The notes: generated by a model not told the origin, from the letters alone. DNA of 64,000 nt from an uncultured SAR116 cluster alpha proteobacterium (GCA_902593735.1 CACJJL010000004.1:1-64000); one strand, 5' to 3'. Positions 45,141 through 53,652 are shown, numbered from the stretch's first letter. Made by a program: numbers and translations.

Positions 45141-45509
45141 CTAAAATTTTTTGCCACCTTTCTGAAGGCGGTTAGCAAGTTTATGATCCACTCGTGATTT
45201 ATTGTACTCTAATTTTTCGTAAATTGTTTCACCTAAATTAAAATTCCTCGATTCAGCTAGGTCAAATATTCTGATGACAGCGTCAGCAAGTTCAACCTCC
45301 ATCATTGATTTGTGTTTTAAATGATTATCCATTAATCCTTTTCTTGCACCTTCCATAGCCTCGCTAATTTCTGAATGTATTAAACATAATAATTCTCCGA
45401 TATTTCTATCTTTTTTTCTACCTTCAGCATCATGCCACCAACCGCCCTTAACAGCCGCTTTATGGCAATCTTTTGCACAGCCATTTACCCCCAAGATATT
45501 TTTATTCAT
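45141..45509 (-). CDS. MazG-like nucleotide pyrophosphohydrolase
   Basis: A 122-residue all-alpha NTP pyrophosphatase-like protein. The metal-binding ExxE pair is in LIHSEISEAMEGARK near residue 45 and ExxD in EVELADAVIRIFDLA near residue 71. GGWWHDAEGRKKDRN near residue 22 is often seen in phage and plasmid MazG-like proteins. It would hydrolyse non-canonical or excess nucleoside triphosphates. It lies just upstream of the HTH/MT-A70-like gene on the same strand. Confidence 0.78.
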   Translation of the reverse strand: MNKNILGVNGCAKDCHKAAVKGGWWHDAEGRKKDRNIGELLCLIHSEISEAMEGARKGLMDNHLKHKSMMEVELADAVIRIFDLAESRNFNLGETIYEKLEYNKSRVDHKLANRLQKGGKKF

Positions 45510-45535
45510 AAATTAATCCTTCAAGTATTTAGGTT

Positions 45536-45844
45536 TTAAAAATTCGACAATATTAAAAAACTTGCCATACCTATAGATATTGTGACAAGAACATTATTCC
45601 AAATTAATGCAACTAATATTGCTATAAAAGCAGCATATAATTTAAAATTGTCAATTAAAAATAAATTCTTATTTTCAATAATTGATAAGTCACTGACTAT
45701 AATAGGAGTTAAAACTGCTAAAGGAATATATTTGAATGACTCTTTTACAAATAGTGGTAAATCACTCGAAATTATACCTGAAAGAGGAATAAATCTTATC
45801 AAAAAAGTTATTACACCACATAAAATAATTAATAACCAAGTCAT
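45536..45844 (-). CDS. azlD: AzlD family transporter subunit (copy 2)
   Basis: A 102-residue membrane protein with four helices, containing IRFIPLSGIISSDLPLFVKESFKYIPLAVLTPIIV-like sequence that matches AzlD. It overlaps the AzlC gene by 4 bases and follows it in the same order as the standard pair. It would form the branched-chain amino acid exporter with AzlC copy 2. Different in sequence from the copy at 7459-7806. Confidence 0.82.
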   Translation of the reverse strand: MTWLLIILCGVITFLIRFIPLSGIISSDLPLFVKESFKYIPLAVLTPIIVSDLSIIENKNLFLIDNFKLYAAFIAILVALIWNNVLVTISIGMASFLILSNF

Positions 45845-46530
45845 AATTTTTTGTCCAATTTACTTATAAATATTCCTGCTAAAATACCAAAAAGTCCCGA
45901 TAAAATTATCCAGAAATTTATATCTAAATTTTTAAAAATAAGCGCTGAAATTCCTGCCGTAATTACTGTAATAAGAGTTGATTTGGATTTAATCATTGGA
46001 ACAATTATGGCAATAAAGGTAAGTGGAATAATGAATTGTAAATCCAAAAATTCTGGTAAATCATTACCTATTAAAACACCAAATAATGTAGAAATTTGCC
46101 AAGATACAAATAACGTGATACCTGAACCTAAGAGATGATAATGAAGTATAGGGTTTTCTGAGTGGTTTATAAATTTTCTAATTGAAACAGCATAAGCTTC
46201 GTCAGTGAGTAAATAAGCAAGCATCACTCGCCAACTTACAGATAATTTATTTAAATATTCTACCATTGAAATACTATACAATAGATGCCTTGAGTTTATT
46301 GCTCCCACAGTTGTGACTATAACTCCAAATGGAGTGGAATTTGATAGAAGTTGGACAAATGCTATCTGGCTAGCTCCACCAAAAATAATTGAGGACATCA
46401 GAAGAGCTTGAAAGAAAGTTAGACCACTTTCAATAGCCATAACTCCATATATAATTCCAAAAGGGAAAACACCTAATTGTATTGGTAGCTCTTCAAGAAC
46501 ACCTTGTTTAAATATTTGCCATTTTTTCAT
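45841..46530 (-). CDS. azlC: AzlC family branched-chain amino acid exporter, large subunit (copy 2)
   Basis: A 229-residue membrane protein with the classic AzlC opening: QGVLEELPIQLGVFPFGIIYG, then SSIIFGGASQIAFVQLL near residue 48, AINSRHLLYSISM near residue 77 and YLLTDEAYAVS near residue 107. It is closer to canonical AzlC than the copy at 6747. It exports branched-chain amino acids or analogues with AzlD, whose start it overlaps. Confidence 0.88.
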   Translation of the reverse strand: MKKWQIFKQGVLEELPIQLGVFPFGIIYGVMAIESGLTFFQALLMSSIIFGGASQIAFVQLLSNSTPFGVIVTTVGAINSRHLLYSISMVEYLNKLSVSWRVMLAYLLTDEAYAVSIRKFINHSENPILHYHLLGSGITLFVSWQISTLFGVLIGNDLPEFLDLQFIIPLTFIAIIVPMIKSKSTLITVITAGISALIFKNLDINFWIILSGLFGILAGIFISKLDKKL

Positions 46531-46619
46531 AATATTTTTTATAAACTTTTTATGATTAACAAAACTGATATATAATTATAATTTTAAAATTATAAACCCA
46601 AAATTTTGAGAATTAGAAT

Positions 46620-47273
46620 TTGTTAAAGTCTGAACGAGCAAAATTTATAGTGGAGTTTTTGGAACAAACATATCCAAGCACGCCAGTTCCACTTAACAAT
46701 AAAAATGTTTTTGAGCTTTTAGTTGCTGTATTGCTTAGTGCACAATGTACAGATGAACGTGTAAATAAAGTAACTCCCTCATTGTTCAAAATTGCCAACA
46801 ATCCTTTTGATATGGAAAAAATCCCTGTTGAAAAAATTTATAAAATTATAAGGCCATGTGGGCTTGCTCCACAAAAATCAAAAGCTATTTCAAATCTTTC
46901 TAAAATTCTCGTAAGCAAATTTGATGGTATTGTTCCCAATGATTTGGTTGAATTGGAGAAATTGCCGGGCGTTGGGCACAAAACAGCAAGTGTAGTAGTG
47001 TCTCAAGGATTTGGCATACCAGCTTTTCCAGTAGATACACACATTCATAGACTTGCTCAGAGATGGGGTTTAACTAGCGGAAAAAATGTTAAAACAACCG
47101 AGAATGATTTAAAACGATTATTTCCAAAAGAAAAATGGAATAAGCTTCATTTACAAATAATATTTTATGGGCGTGAATTTTGTTCTGCGTGGGGTTGTGA
47201 CGGAACAATTTGTAAAATATGTACAACCTGTTACCCAAAAAGAAAAAAACCTGTCAAAACTAAGAAAAGTTAA
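46620..47273 (+). CDS. nth: Endonuclease III (DNA glycosylase/AP lyase)
   Basis: A 217-residue Nth protein. The helix-hairpin-helix LEKLPGVGHKTASVVV near residue 117 contains the catalytic Lys, and VDTHIHRLAQRWGL near residue 140 the catalytic Asp. It removes oxidised pyrimidines. The start is TTG at 46620; no ATG suits the family N-terminus. The C-terminal iron-sulfur segment CSAWGCDGTICKICTTC departs from the usual C-x6-C-x2-C-x5-C spacing. The 3' end is 2 bases from the convergent photolyase gene. Confidence 0.9.
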   Translation: MLKSERAKFIVEFLEQTYPSTPVPLNNKNVFELLVAVLLSAQCTDERVNKVTPSLFKIANNPFDMEKIPVEKIYKIIRPCGLAPQKSKAISNLSKILVSKFDGIVPNDLVELEKLPGVGHKTASVVVSQGFGIPAFPVDTHIHRLAQRWGLTSGKNVKTTENDLKRLFPKEKWNKLHLQIIFYGREFCSAWGCDGTICKICTTCYPKRKKPVKTKKS

Positions 47274-47275
47274 AA

Positions 47276-48796
47276 CTATATAAGTTGAAGTTGATTGTTA
47301 CTTTTTGTTGATTTTTTTCTTGTTCTACTTCCTAAATTTTTAAAAACTATGTTTGAATTTTTTCTATATCCATCTTTTTTAAATATCGATGATAGTTTTG
47401 TTTTTGCATCTCTTATTGCAGTAGCATGATCAACAATTGGTTTAGGATAATCTCGTCCAATTAAACAACTAACATTTTCTTGCGTCTTTAGATCCATTTT
47501 CCAGGGCTCATGAACCCACATTTCTGGAACATTTTTGAGTTCATAAACCCACTTTTTTATAAATTCGCCATTAACGTCATGATCTATTGATTGCTTTATT
47601 GGGTTATATATCCTTAATGTGTTTATACCAGTTACTCCAGATTGCATTTGCAATTGGCTATAATGTATTCCTGGCTCGTAATCTGTAAAGGTCTGAGCTA
47701 AGTGGTGTCCCGTTTTTCTCCAATCAAGCCAAAGATCATAACTTGCGAAACTTACCAACATTGCCCTCATTCTGAAGGTAATCCATCCATTGTAATTTAA
47801 ACTTCTCATGCAAGCATCTATAAAAGGATATCCAGTCAGCCCCTCTTTCCATGCTTTATAAAATTCTAAATTCATATCATCCTTTCTCAATTCATTGTAA
47901 AAAGGATGCATACAAGAAAATTCTATTGAAGGTTGGGTTTCTAATTTTTGAATGAAATGGCACCTCCACGTAAGTCGAGATTTAATTGCATTAAGGTTCT
48001 TATTATAAAATTTTTTGTTATTTTGTACGGAGTTATTTTTTTTTAAATTCAATAGTTTTATTATTTCTTTTGAAGAGATAGTCCCCCAAGTCAAATGAGG
48101 AGAAATGCGAGAGCATGTTTTTTCAGATATTCCTGGTTTAGAAATATTAAATAAATAATTTTTACTTCTATCATCAATAAAACTTTTTATTATTTTGAGA
48201 GCTTCATCTCTACCACCTTTTTGAACTTTACCTGTAAAATCATTTTTAAAAATAGGGCTATCTTTTTTAGGTATGGATCCAACTTTAATTCCTTCAATAG
48301 GAACTAAAGAGATAGGTTTAGGAATCAAATTTTCTTTCATTCTGAGATTTCTAATTTTTGACCAATCATCTCGATTTTTTAGATTTCTAACTATACCGTT
48401 AGTGGGATATTCTATTAACGAAATATTATTTTCTTTACACCAATTTTTTACATTTATATCCCTATCATAAGTCCATTTGTTTCCTGTTTCTTCATGAGCA
48501 TATATAGAACTAATTCTAAATTGAGTTAATAACTCATTAAAAACATTTATAACAGATCCTGTGCGTAAAATTAAAGATTGGCCAATTTTTTTTAGCTCGT
48601 TTCTTAGCACTATCAAACTTTCATGAATAAAACACCAATGTCTTCTATTAGAAAAGGGTTGTTTCCAATATTCATCTTCTACTATATAGATTGGTAAAAT
48701 AGGTTTTAAGGTTTTTGAGGCTTCAAATAATGGTTTGTGGTCCGTAATTCTTAAGTCTCTCTTGAACCATACTATTAGCACTTCAGATTTTTGCAT
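47276..48796 (-). CDS. Cryptochrome/deoxyribodipyrimidine photolyase family protein
   Basis: A 506-residue protein with the N-terminal antenna-domain opening [19 protein letters not shown] and the C-terminal FAD-binding domain (KSRLTWRCHFIQKLE, GYPFIDACMRSLNYNGWITFRMRAMLVSF, YEPGIHYSQLQMQSG). It uses blue light to repair DNA or as a photoreceptor. It overlaps the DUF2805 gene by 14 bases, and a DUF2256 gene lies before that. This neighbourhood is conserved for a cryptochrome-like subgroup, so a repair or signalling complex is likely. Confidence 0.88.
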   Translation of the reverse strand: MQKSEVLIVWFKRDLRITDHKPLFEASKTLKPILPIYIVEDEYWKQPFSNRRHWCFIHESLIVLRNELKKIGQSLILRTGSVINVFNELLTQFRISSIYAHEETGNKWTYDRDINVKNWCKENNISLIEYPTNGIVRNLKNRDDWSKIRNLRMKENLIPKPISLVPIEGIKVGSIPKKDSPIFKNDFTGKVQKGGRDEALKIIKSFIDDRSKNYLFNISKPGISEKTCSRISPHLTWGTISSKEIIKLLNLKKNNSVQNNKKFYNKNLNAIKSRLTWRCHFIQKLETQPSIEFSCMHPFYNELRKDDMNLEFYKAWKEGLTGYPFIDACMRSLNYNGWITFRMRAMLVSFASYDLWLDWRKTGHHLAQTFTDYEPGIHYSQLQMQSGVTGINTLRIYNPIKQSIDHDVNGEFIKKWVYELKNVPEMWVHEPWKMDLKTQENVSCLIGRDYPKPIVDHATAIRDAKTKLSSIFKKDGYRKNSNIVFKNLGSRTRKKSTKSNNQLQLI

Positions 48797-48989
48797 GTTT
48801 AGCTTTACGGCCGTAGACTCTTTCTCTCCAAACTTGAAAGCTCGTCTTTTTTAAGTTTGACCTCATTATTTTTATAACTTCTTTTTCACTTAAATTAGTT
48901 TGTAACTTAATGGAGTCAAAACTTGTCTTATCGCACCATGCCAATTCAATAATACTATTAACATCGTAACCATTATTATTTATTTTCAT
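48783..48989 (-). CDS. DUF2805/TIGR03643 family protein
   Basis: A 68-residue protein when started at the ATG at 48989, whose ATGA overlaps the stop of the DUF2256 gene. A start at 49016 would give 77 residues. The family signature is clear: [48 protein letters not shown]. It is a small, basic, helix-turn-helix-like protein of unknown function that is regularly encoded next to photolyase/cryptochrome genes, which is also so here. Confidence 0.82.
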   Translation of the reverse strand: MKINNNGYDVNSIIELAWCDKTSFDSIKLQTNLSEKEVIKIMRSNLKKTSFQVWRERVYGRKAKHAKI

Positions 48990-49129
48990 TTCATTTTGAT
49001 TCTGTTTCTTCTGCATTTTTCACTACAATACTTAACATCTTCCCAAACTCTTTGCCATTTTTTTCTCCATGCAAATGATTTTTTGCAAACTAGGCAAATT
49101 TTGGTGGGTAAATTCTCTTTTTTAATCAT
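48986..49129 (-). CDS. DUF2256 zinc-ribbon protein (47 aa)
   Basis: A short ORF reading [20 protein letters not shown], followed by [19 protein letters not shown] and a basic tail RRNRIKMK. The CxxC ... CxxxC pattern with RKKW between is the DUF2256 signature; it probably binds zinc. Its stop overlaps the start of the DUF2805 gene in an ATGA, so translation is coupled. It completes the DUF2256-DUF2805-photolyase trio, and the thioesterase gene stop is only 12 bases upstream. Confidence 0.85.
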   Translation of the reverse strand: MIKKENLPTKICLVCKKSFAWRKKWQRVWEDVKYCSEKCRRNRIKMK

Positions 49130-49141
49130 ATAAGTTCTCTT

Positions 49142-49570
49142 TTAGTTATTATCAATATCTGTTGTCTTAACTAAAAGAGCTGTATGTAGACCTGTAGCAG
49201 CTATCTTACCAGAAGAAGAATATAATCTACCTTCTATAGAAACTATCTGTTTACCTAATTTAATAATTTTAGCACTACCAAATACTTTCCCTTCAAATAT
49301 TGGTCTATGAAACGTTATATGAATATCCGTTGAGCTAGGTAAATATTCGTCTTTTGTTAAAATATTTACACTTATGGATGTAATTTCATCAATTGCACTT
49401 GCAATCATTCCACCTTGAACAGAGTTGAATGGATTTAAACATTGTTTTGAAAATTCGAGTTCATATTTATAAAAGCCATCCTCTAAATTCAAAAATTTCG
49501 TATTTAAAAATTTATGAGTTCCACCTGAATTAGCTCTTTGTAGCGATTTTTCTAAACTTTTATCTTTCAC
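49142..49570 (-). CDS. PaaI family hot-dog thioesterase
   Basis: A 142-residue single hot-dog protein. The active-site segment is NPFNSVQGGMIASAIDEITSIS near residue 48 (Asn/Gly-Gly and Asp/Glu of PaaI-type thioesterases), with SSTDIHITFHRPIFEGKVFGSAKI near residue 82. It probably hydrolyses an aromatic or short-chain acyl-CoA. It lies 12 bases upstream of the DUF2256 gene on the same strand, so it may be read together with the photolyase operon by chance of packing. Confidence 0.8.
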   Translation of the reverse strand: MKDKSLEKSLQRANSGGTHKFLNTKFLNLEDGFYKYELEFSKQCLNPFNSVQGGMIASAIDEITSISVNILTKDEYLPSSTDIHITFHRPIFEGKVFGSAKIIKLGKQIVSIEGRLYSSSGKIAATGLHTALLVKTTDIDNN

Positions 49571-49658
49571 TTTAATTACCTTTTATTTTAATTTATTATA
49601 ATGTTTAATTATTTTAAAAAAAGTAGATATTATAACAATAAGCTTTAAAGGAGGATTT

Positions 49659-49949
49659 ATGCCAAAAGGTTATTTTTTAAGTGCGCACCGCTCACCAGCG
49701 GATCCTGGAAAGAGACAAGCATATCTTAATCTTGCTGGACCTGCCATTTTAAAAAGTAATGGTAAAATTTTAGCTAGCACTAATGATGTAGATGCTCACG
49801 AAAATGGGGTGTCTGAACAAACTGTACTAGTTGAATTTGAGAGTTTGGAAAAAGCAAAAGATTTTTATTATGGTTCTGACTATCAACTAGCATTAAAAGC
49901 ACTTGATGGTGGTGCAGATAGAGATATTAGAATTTTTGAAGGCAAATAA
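49659..49949 (+). CDS. DUF1330 family protein
   Basis: A 96-residue ferredoxin-like alpha/beta barrel protein. KGYFLSAHRSPADPGKRQAYL, AILKSNGKILA and VLVEFESLEKAKDFYYGSDYQLALKAL correspond to the DUF1330 signature. Members form dimers and have no established activity. An excellent ribosome-binding site (AAGGAGG) lies 5 bases before the ATG, suggesting high expression. Single gene. Confidence 0.85.
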   Translation: MPKGYFLSAHRSPADPGKRQAYLNLAGPAILKSNGKILASTNDVDAHENGVSEQTVLVEFESLEKAKDFYYGSDYQLALKALDGGADRDIRIFEGK

Positions 49950-49965
49950 TTTTTAAAAAAAATAA

Positions 49966-50862
49966 TTACTTTTGGTTTGTCATTCTGTCATAAGTTTTAA
50001 ACAAAGATTGGTTTCCATTTTTTCCTTCATTATGCGCTCGTGATCCTAAATAAAGAGTTTGAACCAGAGATAAACCTGGTAATGGCACACCACTCTCAAA
50101 GGCAGCTTCACTTGCTAATCTTAAATCTTTTAATTGTAAATCTATTCTGAACCCTGCTTGATCATTTTTATCAATTACTTGATTACCTAAATTCTCTAAC
50201 ATCCACGAATTAGCTGATCCACCCATAAGAGTTTCTCTTAAAAGGTTTAAATTTCCACCCTTAGATTTACATAGAGCAAATGCTTCACACATAGCTTGAA
50301 TATGTGAACCAACCATAATTTGATTACACATTTTAAAAATTTGACCCATACCAGATTTTCCAGCATAAATTACATTCTTCCCGAAACAACTGAGTATATT
50401 GAAAGATTTTTTAAAAGTATCTTTCTTACCCCCTACCATAATTGACAAGTTTGCATTCTGGGCTCCTTTAACACCCCCACTTACTGGGGCATCTAAAAAC
50501 CCAACTTGTAGTTTTTGTAGAAGTTTACCTATTTCTATTGCAGATGATGATGAAATCGTACTCATATCTATTACAGTTGTGCCAGGCTTTAAGTAAGAAT
50601 TTATTCCTGTACGATCGTTAAAAACACTTTCAACATCATTTGTGTCTGGCAGTATAGATATTATAAAATTATTATTTGCTATAGCTCTTAAATTGTTAAC
50701 AGCTTTAATTTTTTCTTTTTCTAATCTTTTTGTAATCTTTGGATTAATATCATATACCTTAACATCATAACCCTGCTTGACTAAATTTTTTAGCATTGGC
50801 AATCCCATGTTACCTGCACCAATGAACCCAATTGACTGATTAGTCTTATCCTTACCCTTCAT
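49966..50862 (-). CDS. 3-hydroxyisobutyrate dehydrogenase family oxidoreductase
   Basis: A 298-residue beta-hydroxyacid dehydrogenase. Signatures in order are GFIGAGNMGLPM near residue 13 (NAD(P) binding), FLDAPVSGGVKGAQNANLSIMVGG near residue 125 (substrate), and the catalytic Lys in GMGQIFKMCNQIM near residue 175. Candidates are 3-hydroxyisobutyrate, tartronate semialdehyde or glyoxylate reduction. Single gene with its own promoter region in the AT-rich gap 50863-51087, where I see nothing else. Confidence 0.88.
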   Translation of the reverse strand: MKGKDKTNQSIGFIGAGNMGLPMLKNLVKQGYDVKVYDINPKITKRLEKEKIKAVNNLRAIANNNFIISILPDTNDVESVFNDRTGINSYLKPGTTVIDMSTISSSSAIEIGKLLQKLQVGFLDAPVSGGVKGAQNANLSIMVGGKKDTFKKSFNILSCFGKNVIYAGKSGMGQIFKMCNQIMVGSHIQAMCEAFALCKSKGGNLNLLRETLMGGSANSWMLENLGNQVIDKNDQAGFRIDLQLKDLRLASEAAFESGVPLPGLSLVQTLYLGSRAHNEGKNGNQSLFKTYDRMTNQK

Positions 50863-51087
50863 AGATTATTCTTCCACAATTTAAGTTTGATCTTACAAAT
50901 AAAAGTAAATGTTATTTATAATAAATATTACATTTATAATCCAATTGAATCTTAAATTTTTATAAAATTTATCCTAATATTAAATTATTAATTTATTAGT
51001 AAAATCAAATTATTTAATATGCTAAAATTTTTACATTGTGAGAATTTGCCTAAAAATGTATCATGAGTACAATTTTGGAGGTGTGGC

Positions 51088-51384
51088 TTGGTAGAAAAAA
51101 ATCTAACATTGTCAAAATTATGGGCGCTTCTAAGACAGGAAGAGAAGAAATTTGGGCTAGACCAACTATCTTTAACAGAACGTGATGTATTCCAATCAAT
51201 TTTATATCTTCTTGGTCAAAACAAACAAATTAGCCTTCAAAATATTTTAGACAGTTGCCAACATTCAAGAGCAACGTTTTTTAGATCTTTAAAGAAACTT
51301 CGCAAAAAAAATATTATTAAAGTATACAAAGATACATATGATTCACGAAAATCATTTATTTCTATCACAAAAAAATATCAATAA
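51088..51384 (+). CDS. Small winged helix-turn-helix protein
   Basis: A 98-residue MarR-like winged-helix protein. TERDVFQSILYLLGQNKQIS, SRATFFRSLKKLRKKNIIKV and a wing of DSRKSFISITKKYQ follow the ERxVL - RATxxRxLxxLxxxGLI - KxxxLT order of that fold. It starts at TTG 51088 with GGAGG six bases upstream. It is shorter than standard MarR (about 140), lacking the dimerisation helices. It probably regulates a nearby gene, for example the SBP56 operon 2 kb away. This is unproven. Confidence 0.65.
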   Translation: MVEKNLTLSKLWALLRQEEKKFGLDQLSLTERDVFQSILYLLGQNKQISLQNILDSCQHSRATFFRSLKKLRKKNIIKVYKDTYDSRKSFISITKKYQ

Positions 51385-51411
51385 GTAATTGAACGTGATC
51401 TTAAAAAATCA

Positions 51412-51870
51412 TTATAATTTAAGATCTAGTCGTGGTTTCCAAAATGGACGGAACAATTCAATTTTTGGACAACGATCCATAACAACTTTTAAACCTGCAT
51501 TTTCAGCGAGACGGGCTGCTTCATGATTGACAACACCAATTTGACCCCATAAAACTTTTGCACCAATCTCAATTGCTTCTTCAGCTATACTATATAAATC
51601 TTCTGATCTTCGAAATACTTCAACCATGTCTACTGGCCGATTAATTTTTTTTAAATTTGGGAAAACCTTTAAACCTCTTATTTCTTTTAATCCAGGTTTT
51701 GGGTTTACAGGTATCATATCATAGCCTGTTTCATGCAACACTCTCAAAACCCCATAGCTAAATTTTGTTTTATCAGGACTTGCTCCAACCATTGCGATAG
51801 TCTTCACAGAACTTAAAATATCTTGAAGATAATTGTCTTTGTACGGTTCGTCATGGTTCATATTAGCCAT
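51412..51870 (-). CDS. CoA-binding domain protein (YccU-like)
   Basis: A 152-residue Rossmann-like CoA-binding protein from the ATG at 51870, which overlaps the ferredoxin gene by 8 bases and has AGGGA upstream. Family features are IAMVGASPDKTKFSYGVLRVL near residue 26, DMIPVNPK near residue 52, LWGQIGVVNHEAARLAENAGLKVVMDRCPKIE near residue 105. It matches the YccU/CoA-binding family, whose function is not settled. It is the last gene of the SBP56-ferredoxin operon. Confidence 0.82.
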   Translation of the reverse strand: MANMNHDEPYKDNYLQDILSSVKTIAMVGASPDKTKFSYGVLRVLHETGYDMIPVNPKPGLKEIRGLKVFPNLKKINRPVDMVEVFRRSEDLYSIAEEAIEIGAKVLWGQIGVVNHEAARLAENAGLKVVMDRCPKIELFRPFWKPRLDLKL

Positions 51871-52231
51871 CTTTAATTTCCCTGTCAGTTGCAATATCTG
51901 ATTTTAATTCGTGTGGCGCAAGTGGATCAATAAATGGATTACGATATAATTTATCATGACTTTCTACTCCTATGTCAAAAGTACAATTTGATTTAGCTTT
52001 TGCCACACATAATATTACATAACCATCATTAATTTGCCTATTATTAAGTGCAACTTGGGATTTTTGGTCAACTTTACCTTTAATTAATTTGGCAGCACAC
52101 GTAATACATCCCCCATATTGACAACCATATGGTAAGTCAAGACCAAGTGCGCGTAATTCTAATAATAAAGGTCTATTACCTTTAACCTCATATGTAATGT
52201 TATTACGATTTGCTATTGTAATTTTCTTCAT
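51863..52231 (-). CDS. 2Fe-2S ferredoxin-type protein
   Basis: A 122-residue plant-type 2Fe-2S ferredoxin. The cluster ligands are in YGCQYGGCITCAAKLIKG near residue 36 (C-x4-C-x2-C) and VILCVAKAKSNC near residue 73. The ATG at 52231 overlaps the stop of the SBP56 gene as ATGA, so it is translated with it. The C-terminal tail (residues 95-122) is longer than in photosynthetic ferredoxins. It may pass electrons from or to the methanethiol-oxidase-type enzyme. Confidence 0.85.
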   Translation of the reverse strand: MKKITIANRNNITYEVKGNRPLLLELRALGLDLPYGCQYGGCITCAAKLIKGKVDQKSQVALNNRQINDGYVILCVAKAKSNCTFDIGVESHDKLYRNPFIDPLAPHELKSDIATDREIKDG

Positions 52232-53583
52232 AGCCAAATATCACTTGTACAGTCTCCCCCCGGATAACGACTTTCATGACAACGACTTGGACCATTTGGT
52301 TCATCACCAAAGTTTACAATAAAATCTTTATTAATTTTCATACCACCATTTTCCACATCACAGTCGATCATTAGCATTACACCACCTTTGGTTCTAATTT
52401 CTGGATAAAATTGATTATCCCAAGTTGAAAAAAGTGATGTAGTTACATACATCCTTTTCCCATCCAAAGATAGTTGATACATCTGTGGGCCCCCAGCAAC
52501 TTTAACCCCGTTTACTATCGGCGCTTTACCTAAAAGACCACCCATCCAAACTTGACCAGTTAAAACTGGATTGTGTGGGTCTGTAATATTATATTGTCTC
52601 ATATCACCATGAAGCCAATTATTAATATAAAGATATTTATCATCCATAGACACTAAAAGAGCTGACATTACTCCTGGTATTGGAATGGGCCAATCTGAAT
52701 GAGGCTCATTGTCAATGTCTATAATCTTTTCCCATTCCCAATTTCCATTTTCAGACTTCCAAAAATGTATAACATTTGCGCTTAAGGCTGCACCACAAAA
52801 TCCATGACTACTATTTGGGTTATGTAAAAATTTCACTTCTAAAGGTATAAGGCCATCTTCTCCTAAATACATAGTTTGAATTGGCTTTTTTTTCTTAAAA
52901 TCCCAAATATGTAATCTTCGTCCATATTTAAGATGACCAACTTCTTCAAGATCAAAACCTGGCATAAATGTGTTTGGAGCCGCCCATTCTGAGCTAACCA
53001 TTACATTATGACGTGGTTGATACCAGAAATCATAACTAAAAGGAATATCACCCATCGAATTTTCCCAACGGCCTAAAATTTCAAAATCTTTGTTAAGATT
53101 TAGATAACCTCCTGGAGCCTCACCTTTAGCATCTCCAAGGAAAGAAATAATAATTTCTGAACCTAAACAATGAACAGTATGTGGGCCTGATAAATTGGTT
53201 TTAGACTTAATTTCTGAACCTTCTATAATTTTATATAAGTTGGGTGCTTTTGGATTTGTTGCAGTATCAACAATATAAATATTATTGGATCTAACGCCAG
53301 GAACAATTAAATATTTTCTACTCATACTATTATCATCATGACAAGATGAACATGCGTTCCACCCCATATGGTGAAGTTCATCTCCTATTCCTGGCATTTC
53401 TAGTCTATGTATAACTTTTGAGTAACTTTCACTATTTGGGTCAACATCAACTGTAGCTAAATAATCAGGTTTTTGAATACCAGTTCCAGTATAAATAGCT
53501 ATGGTATAAAGTAGTTTTTCACTTGGTGCTCTAATTGCTTCTGAAGGACTTGCGTACCCTGGACCACAACATAATCCTTCCAT
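52228..53583 (-). CDS. mtoX: SBP56 family protein (methanethiol oxidase-type)
   Basis: A 451-residue selenium-binding protein 56 family member. Typical features are CCGPGYASP at the N-terminus, DELHHMGWNACSSCHDD near residue 68, SGPHTVHCLGSEIIISFLGDAKGEAPGG near residue 130, and PHSDWPIPIPG and SLDGKRMYVTTSLFSTWDNQFYP near the C-terminus. Characterised bacterial MtoX is a copper enzyme that turns methanethiol into formaldehyde, hydrogen sulfide and peroxide. It lacks a signal peptide here, unlike several characterised MtoX proteins. It begins a three-gene operon with ferredoxin and a CoA-binding protein. Confidence 0.82.
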   Translation of the reverse strand: MEGLCCGPGYASPSEAIRAPSEKLLYTIAIYTGTGIQKPDYLATVDVDPNSESYSKVIHRLEMPGIGDELHHMGWNACSSCHDDNSMSRKYLIVPGVRSNNIYIVDTATNPKAPNLYKIIEGSEIKSKTNLSGPHTVHCLGSEIIISFLGDAKGEAPGGYLNLNKDFEILGRWENSMGDIPFSYDFWYQPRHNVMVSSEWAAPNTFMPGFDLEEVGHLKYGRRLHIWDFKKKKPIQTMYLGEDGLIPLEVKFLHNPNSSHGFCGAALSANVIHFWKSENGNWEWEKIIDIDNEPHSDWPIPIPGVMSALLVSMDDKYLYINNWLHGDMRQYNITDPHNPVLTGQVWMGGLLGKAPIVNGVKVAGGPQMYQLSLDGKRMYVTTSLFSTWDNQFYPEIRTKGGVMLMIDCDVENGGMKINKDFIVNFGDEPNGPSRCHESRYPGGDCTSDIWL

Positions 53584-53652
53584 AATTAATCTCCTGGAAA
53601 TATTGGTTGATATTAAAATTACAACAAAAAAACCTAAGGTAAAAGTTAAATT

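Noticed and set aside
49949-49966. A/T hairpin between DUF1330 and the dehydrogenase
   Set aside because: Only A-T pairs and very short; cannot be called a terminator with confidence.
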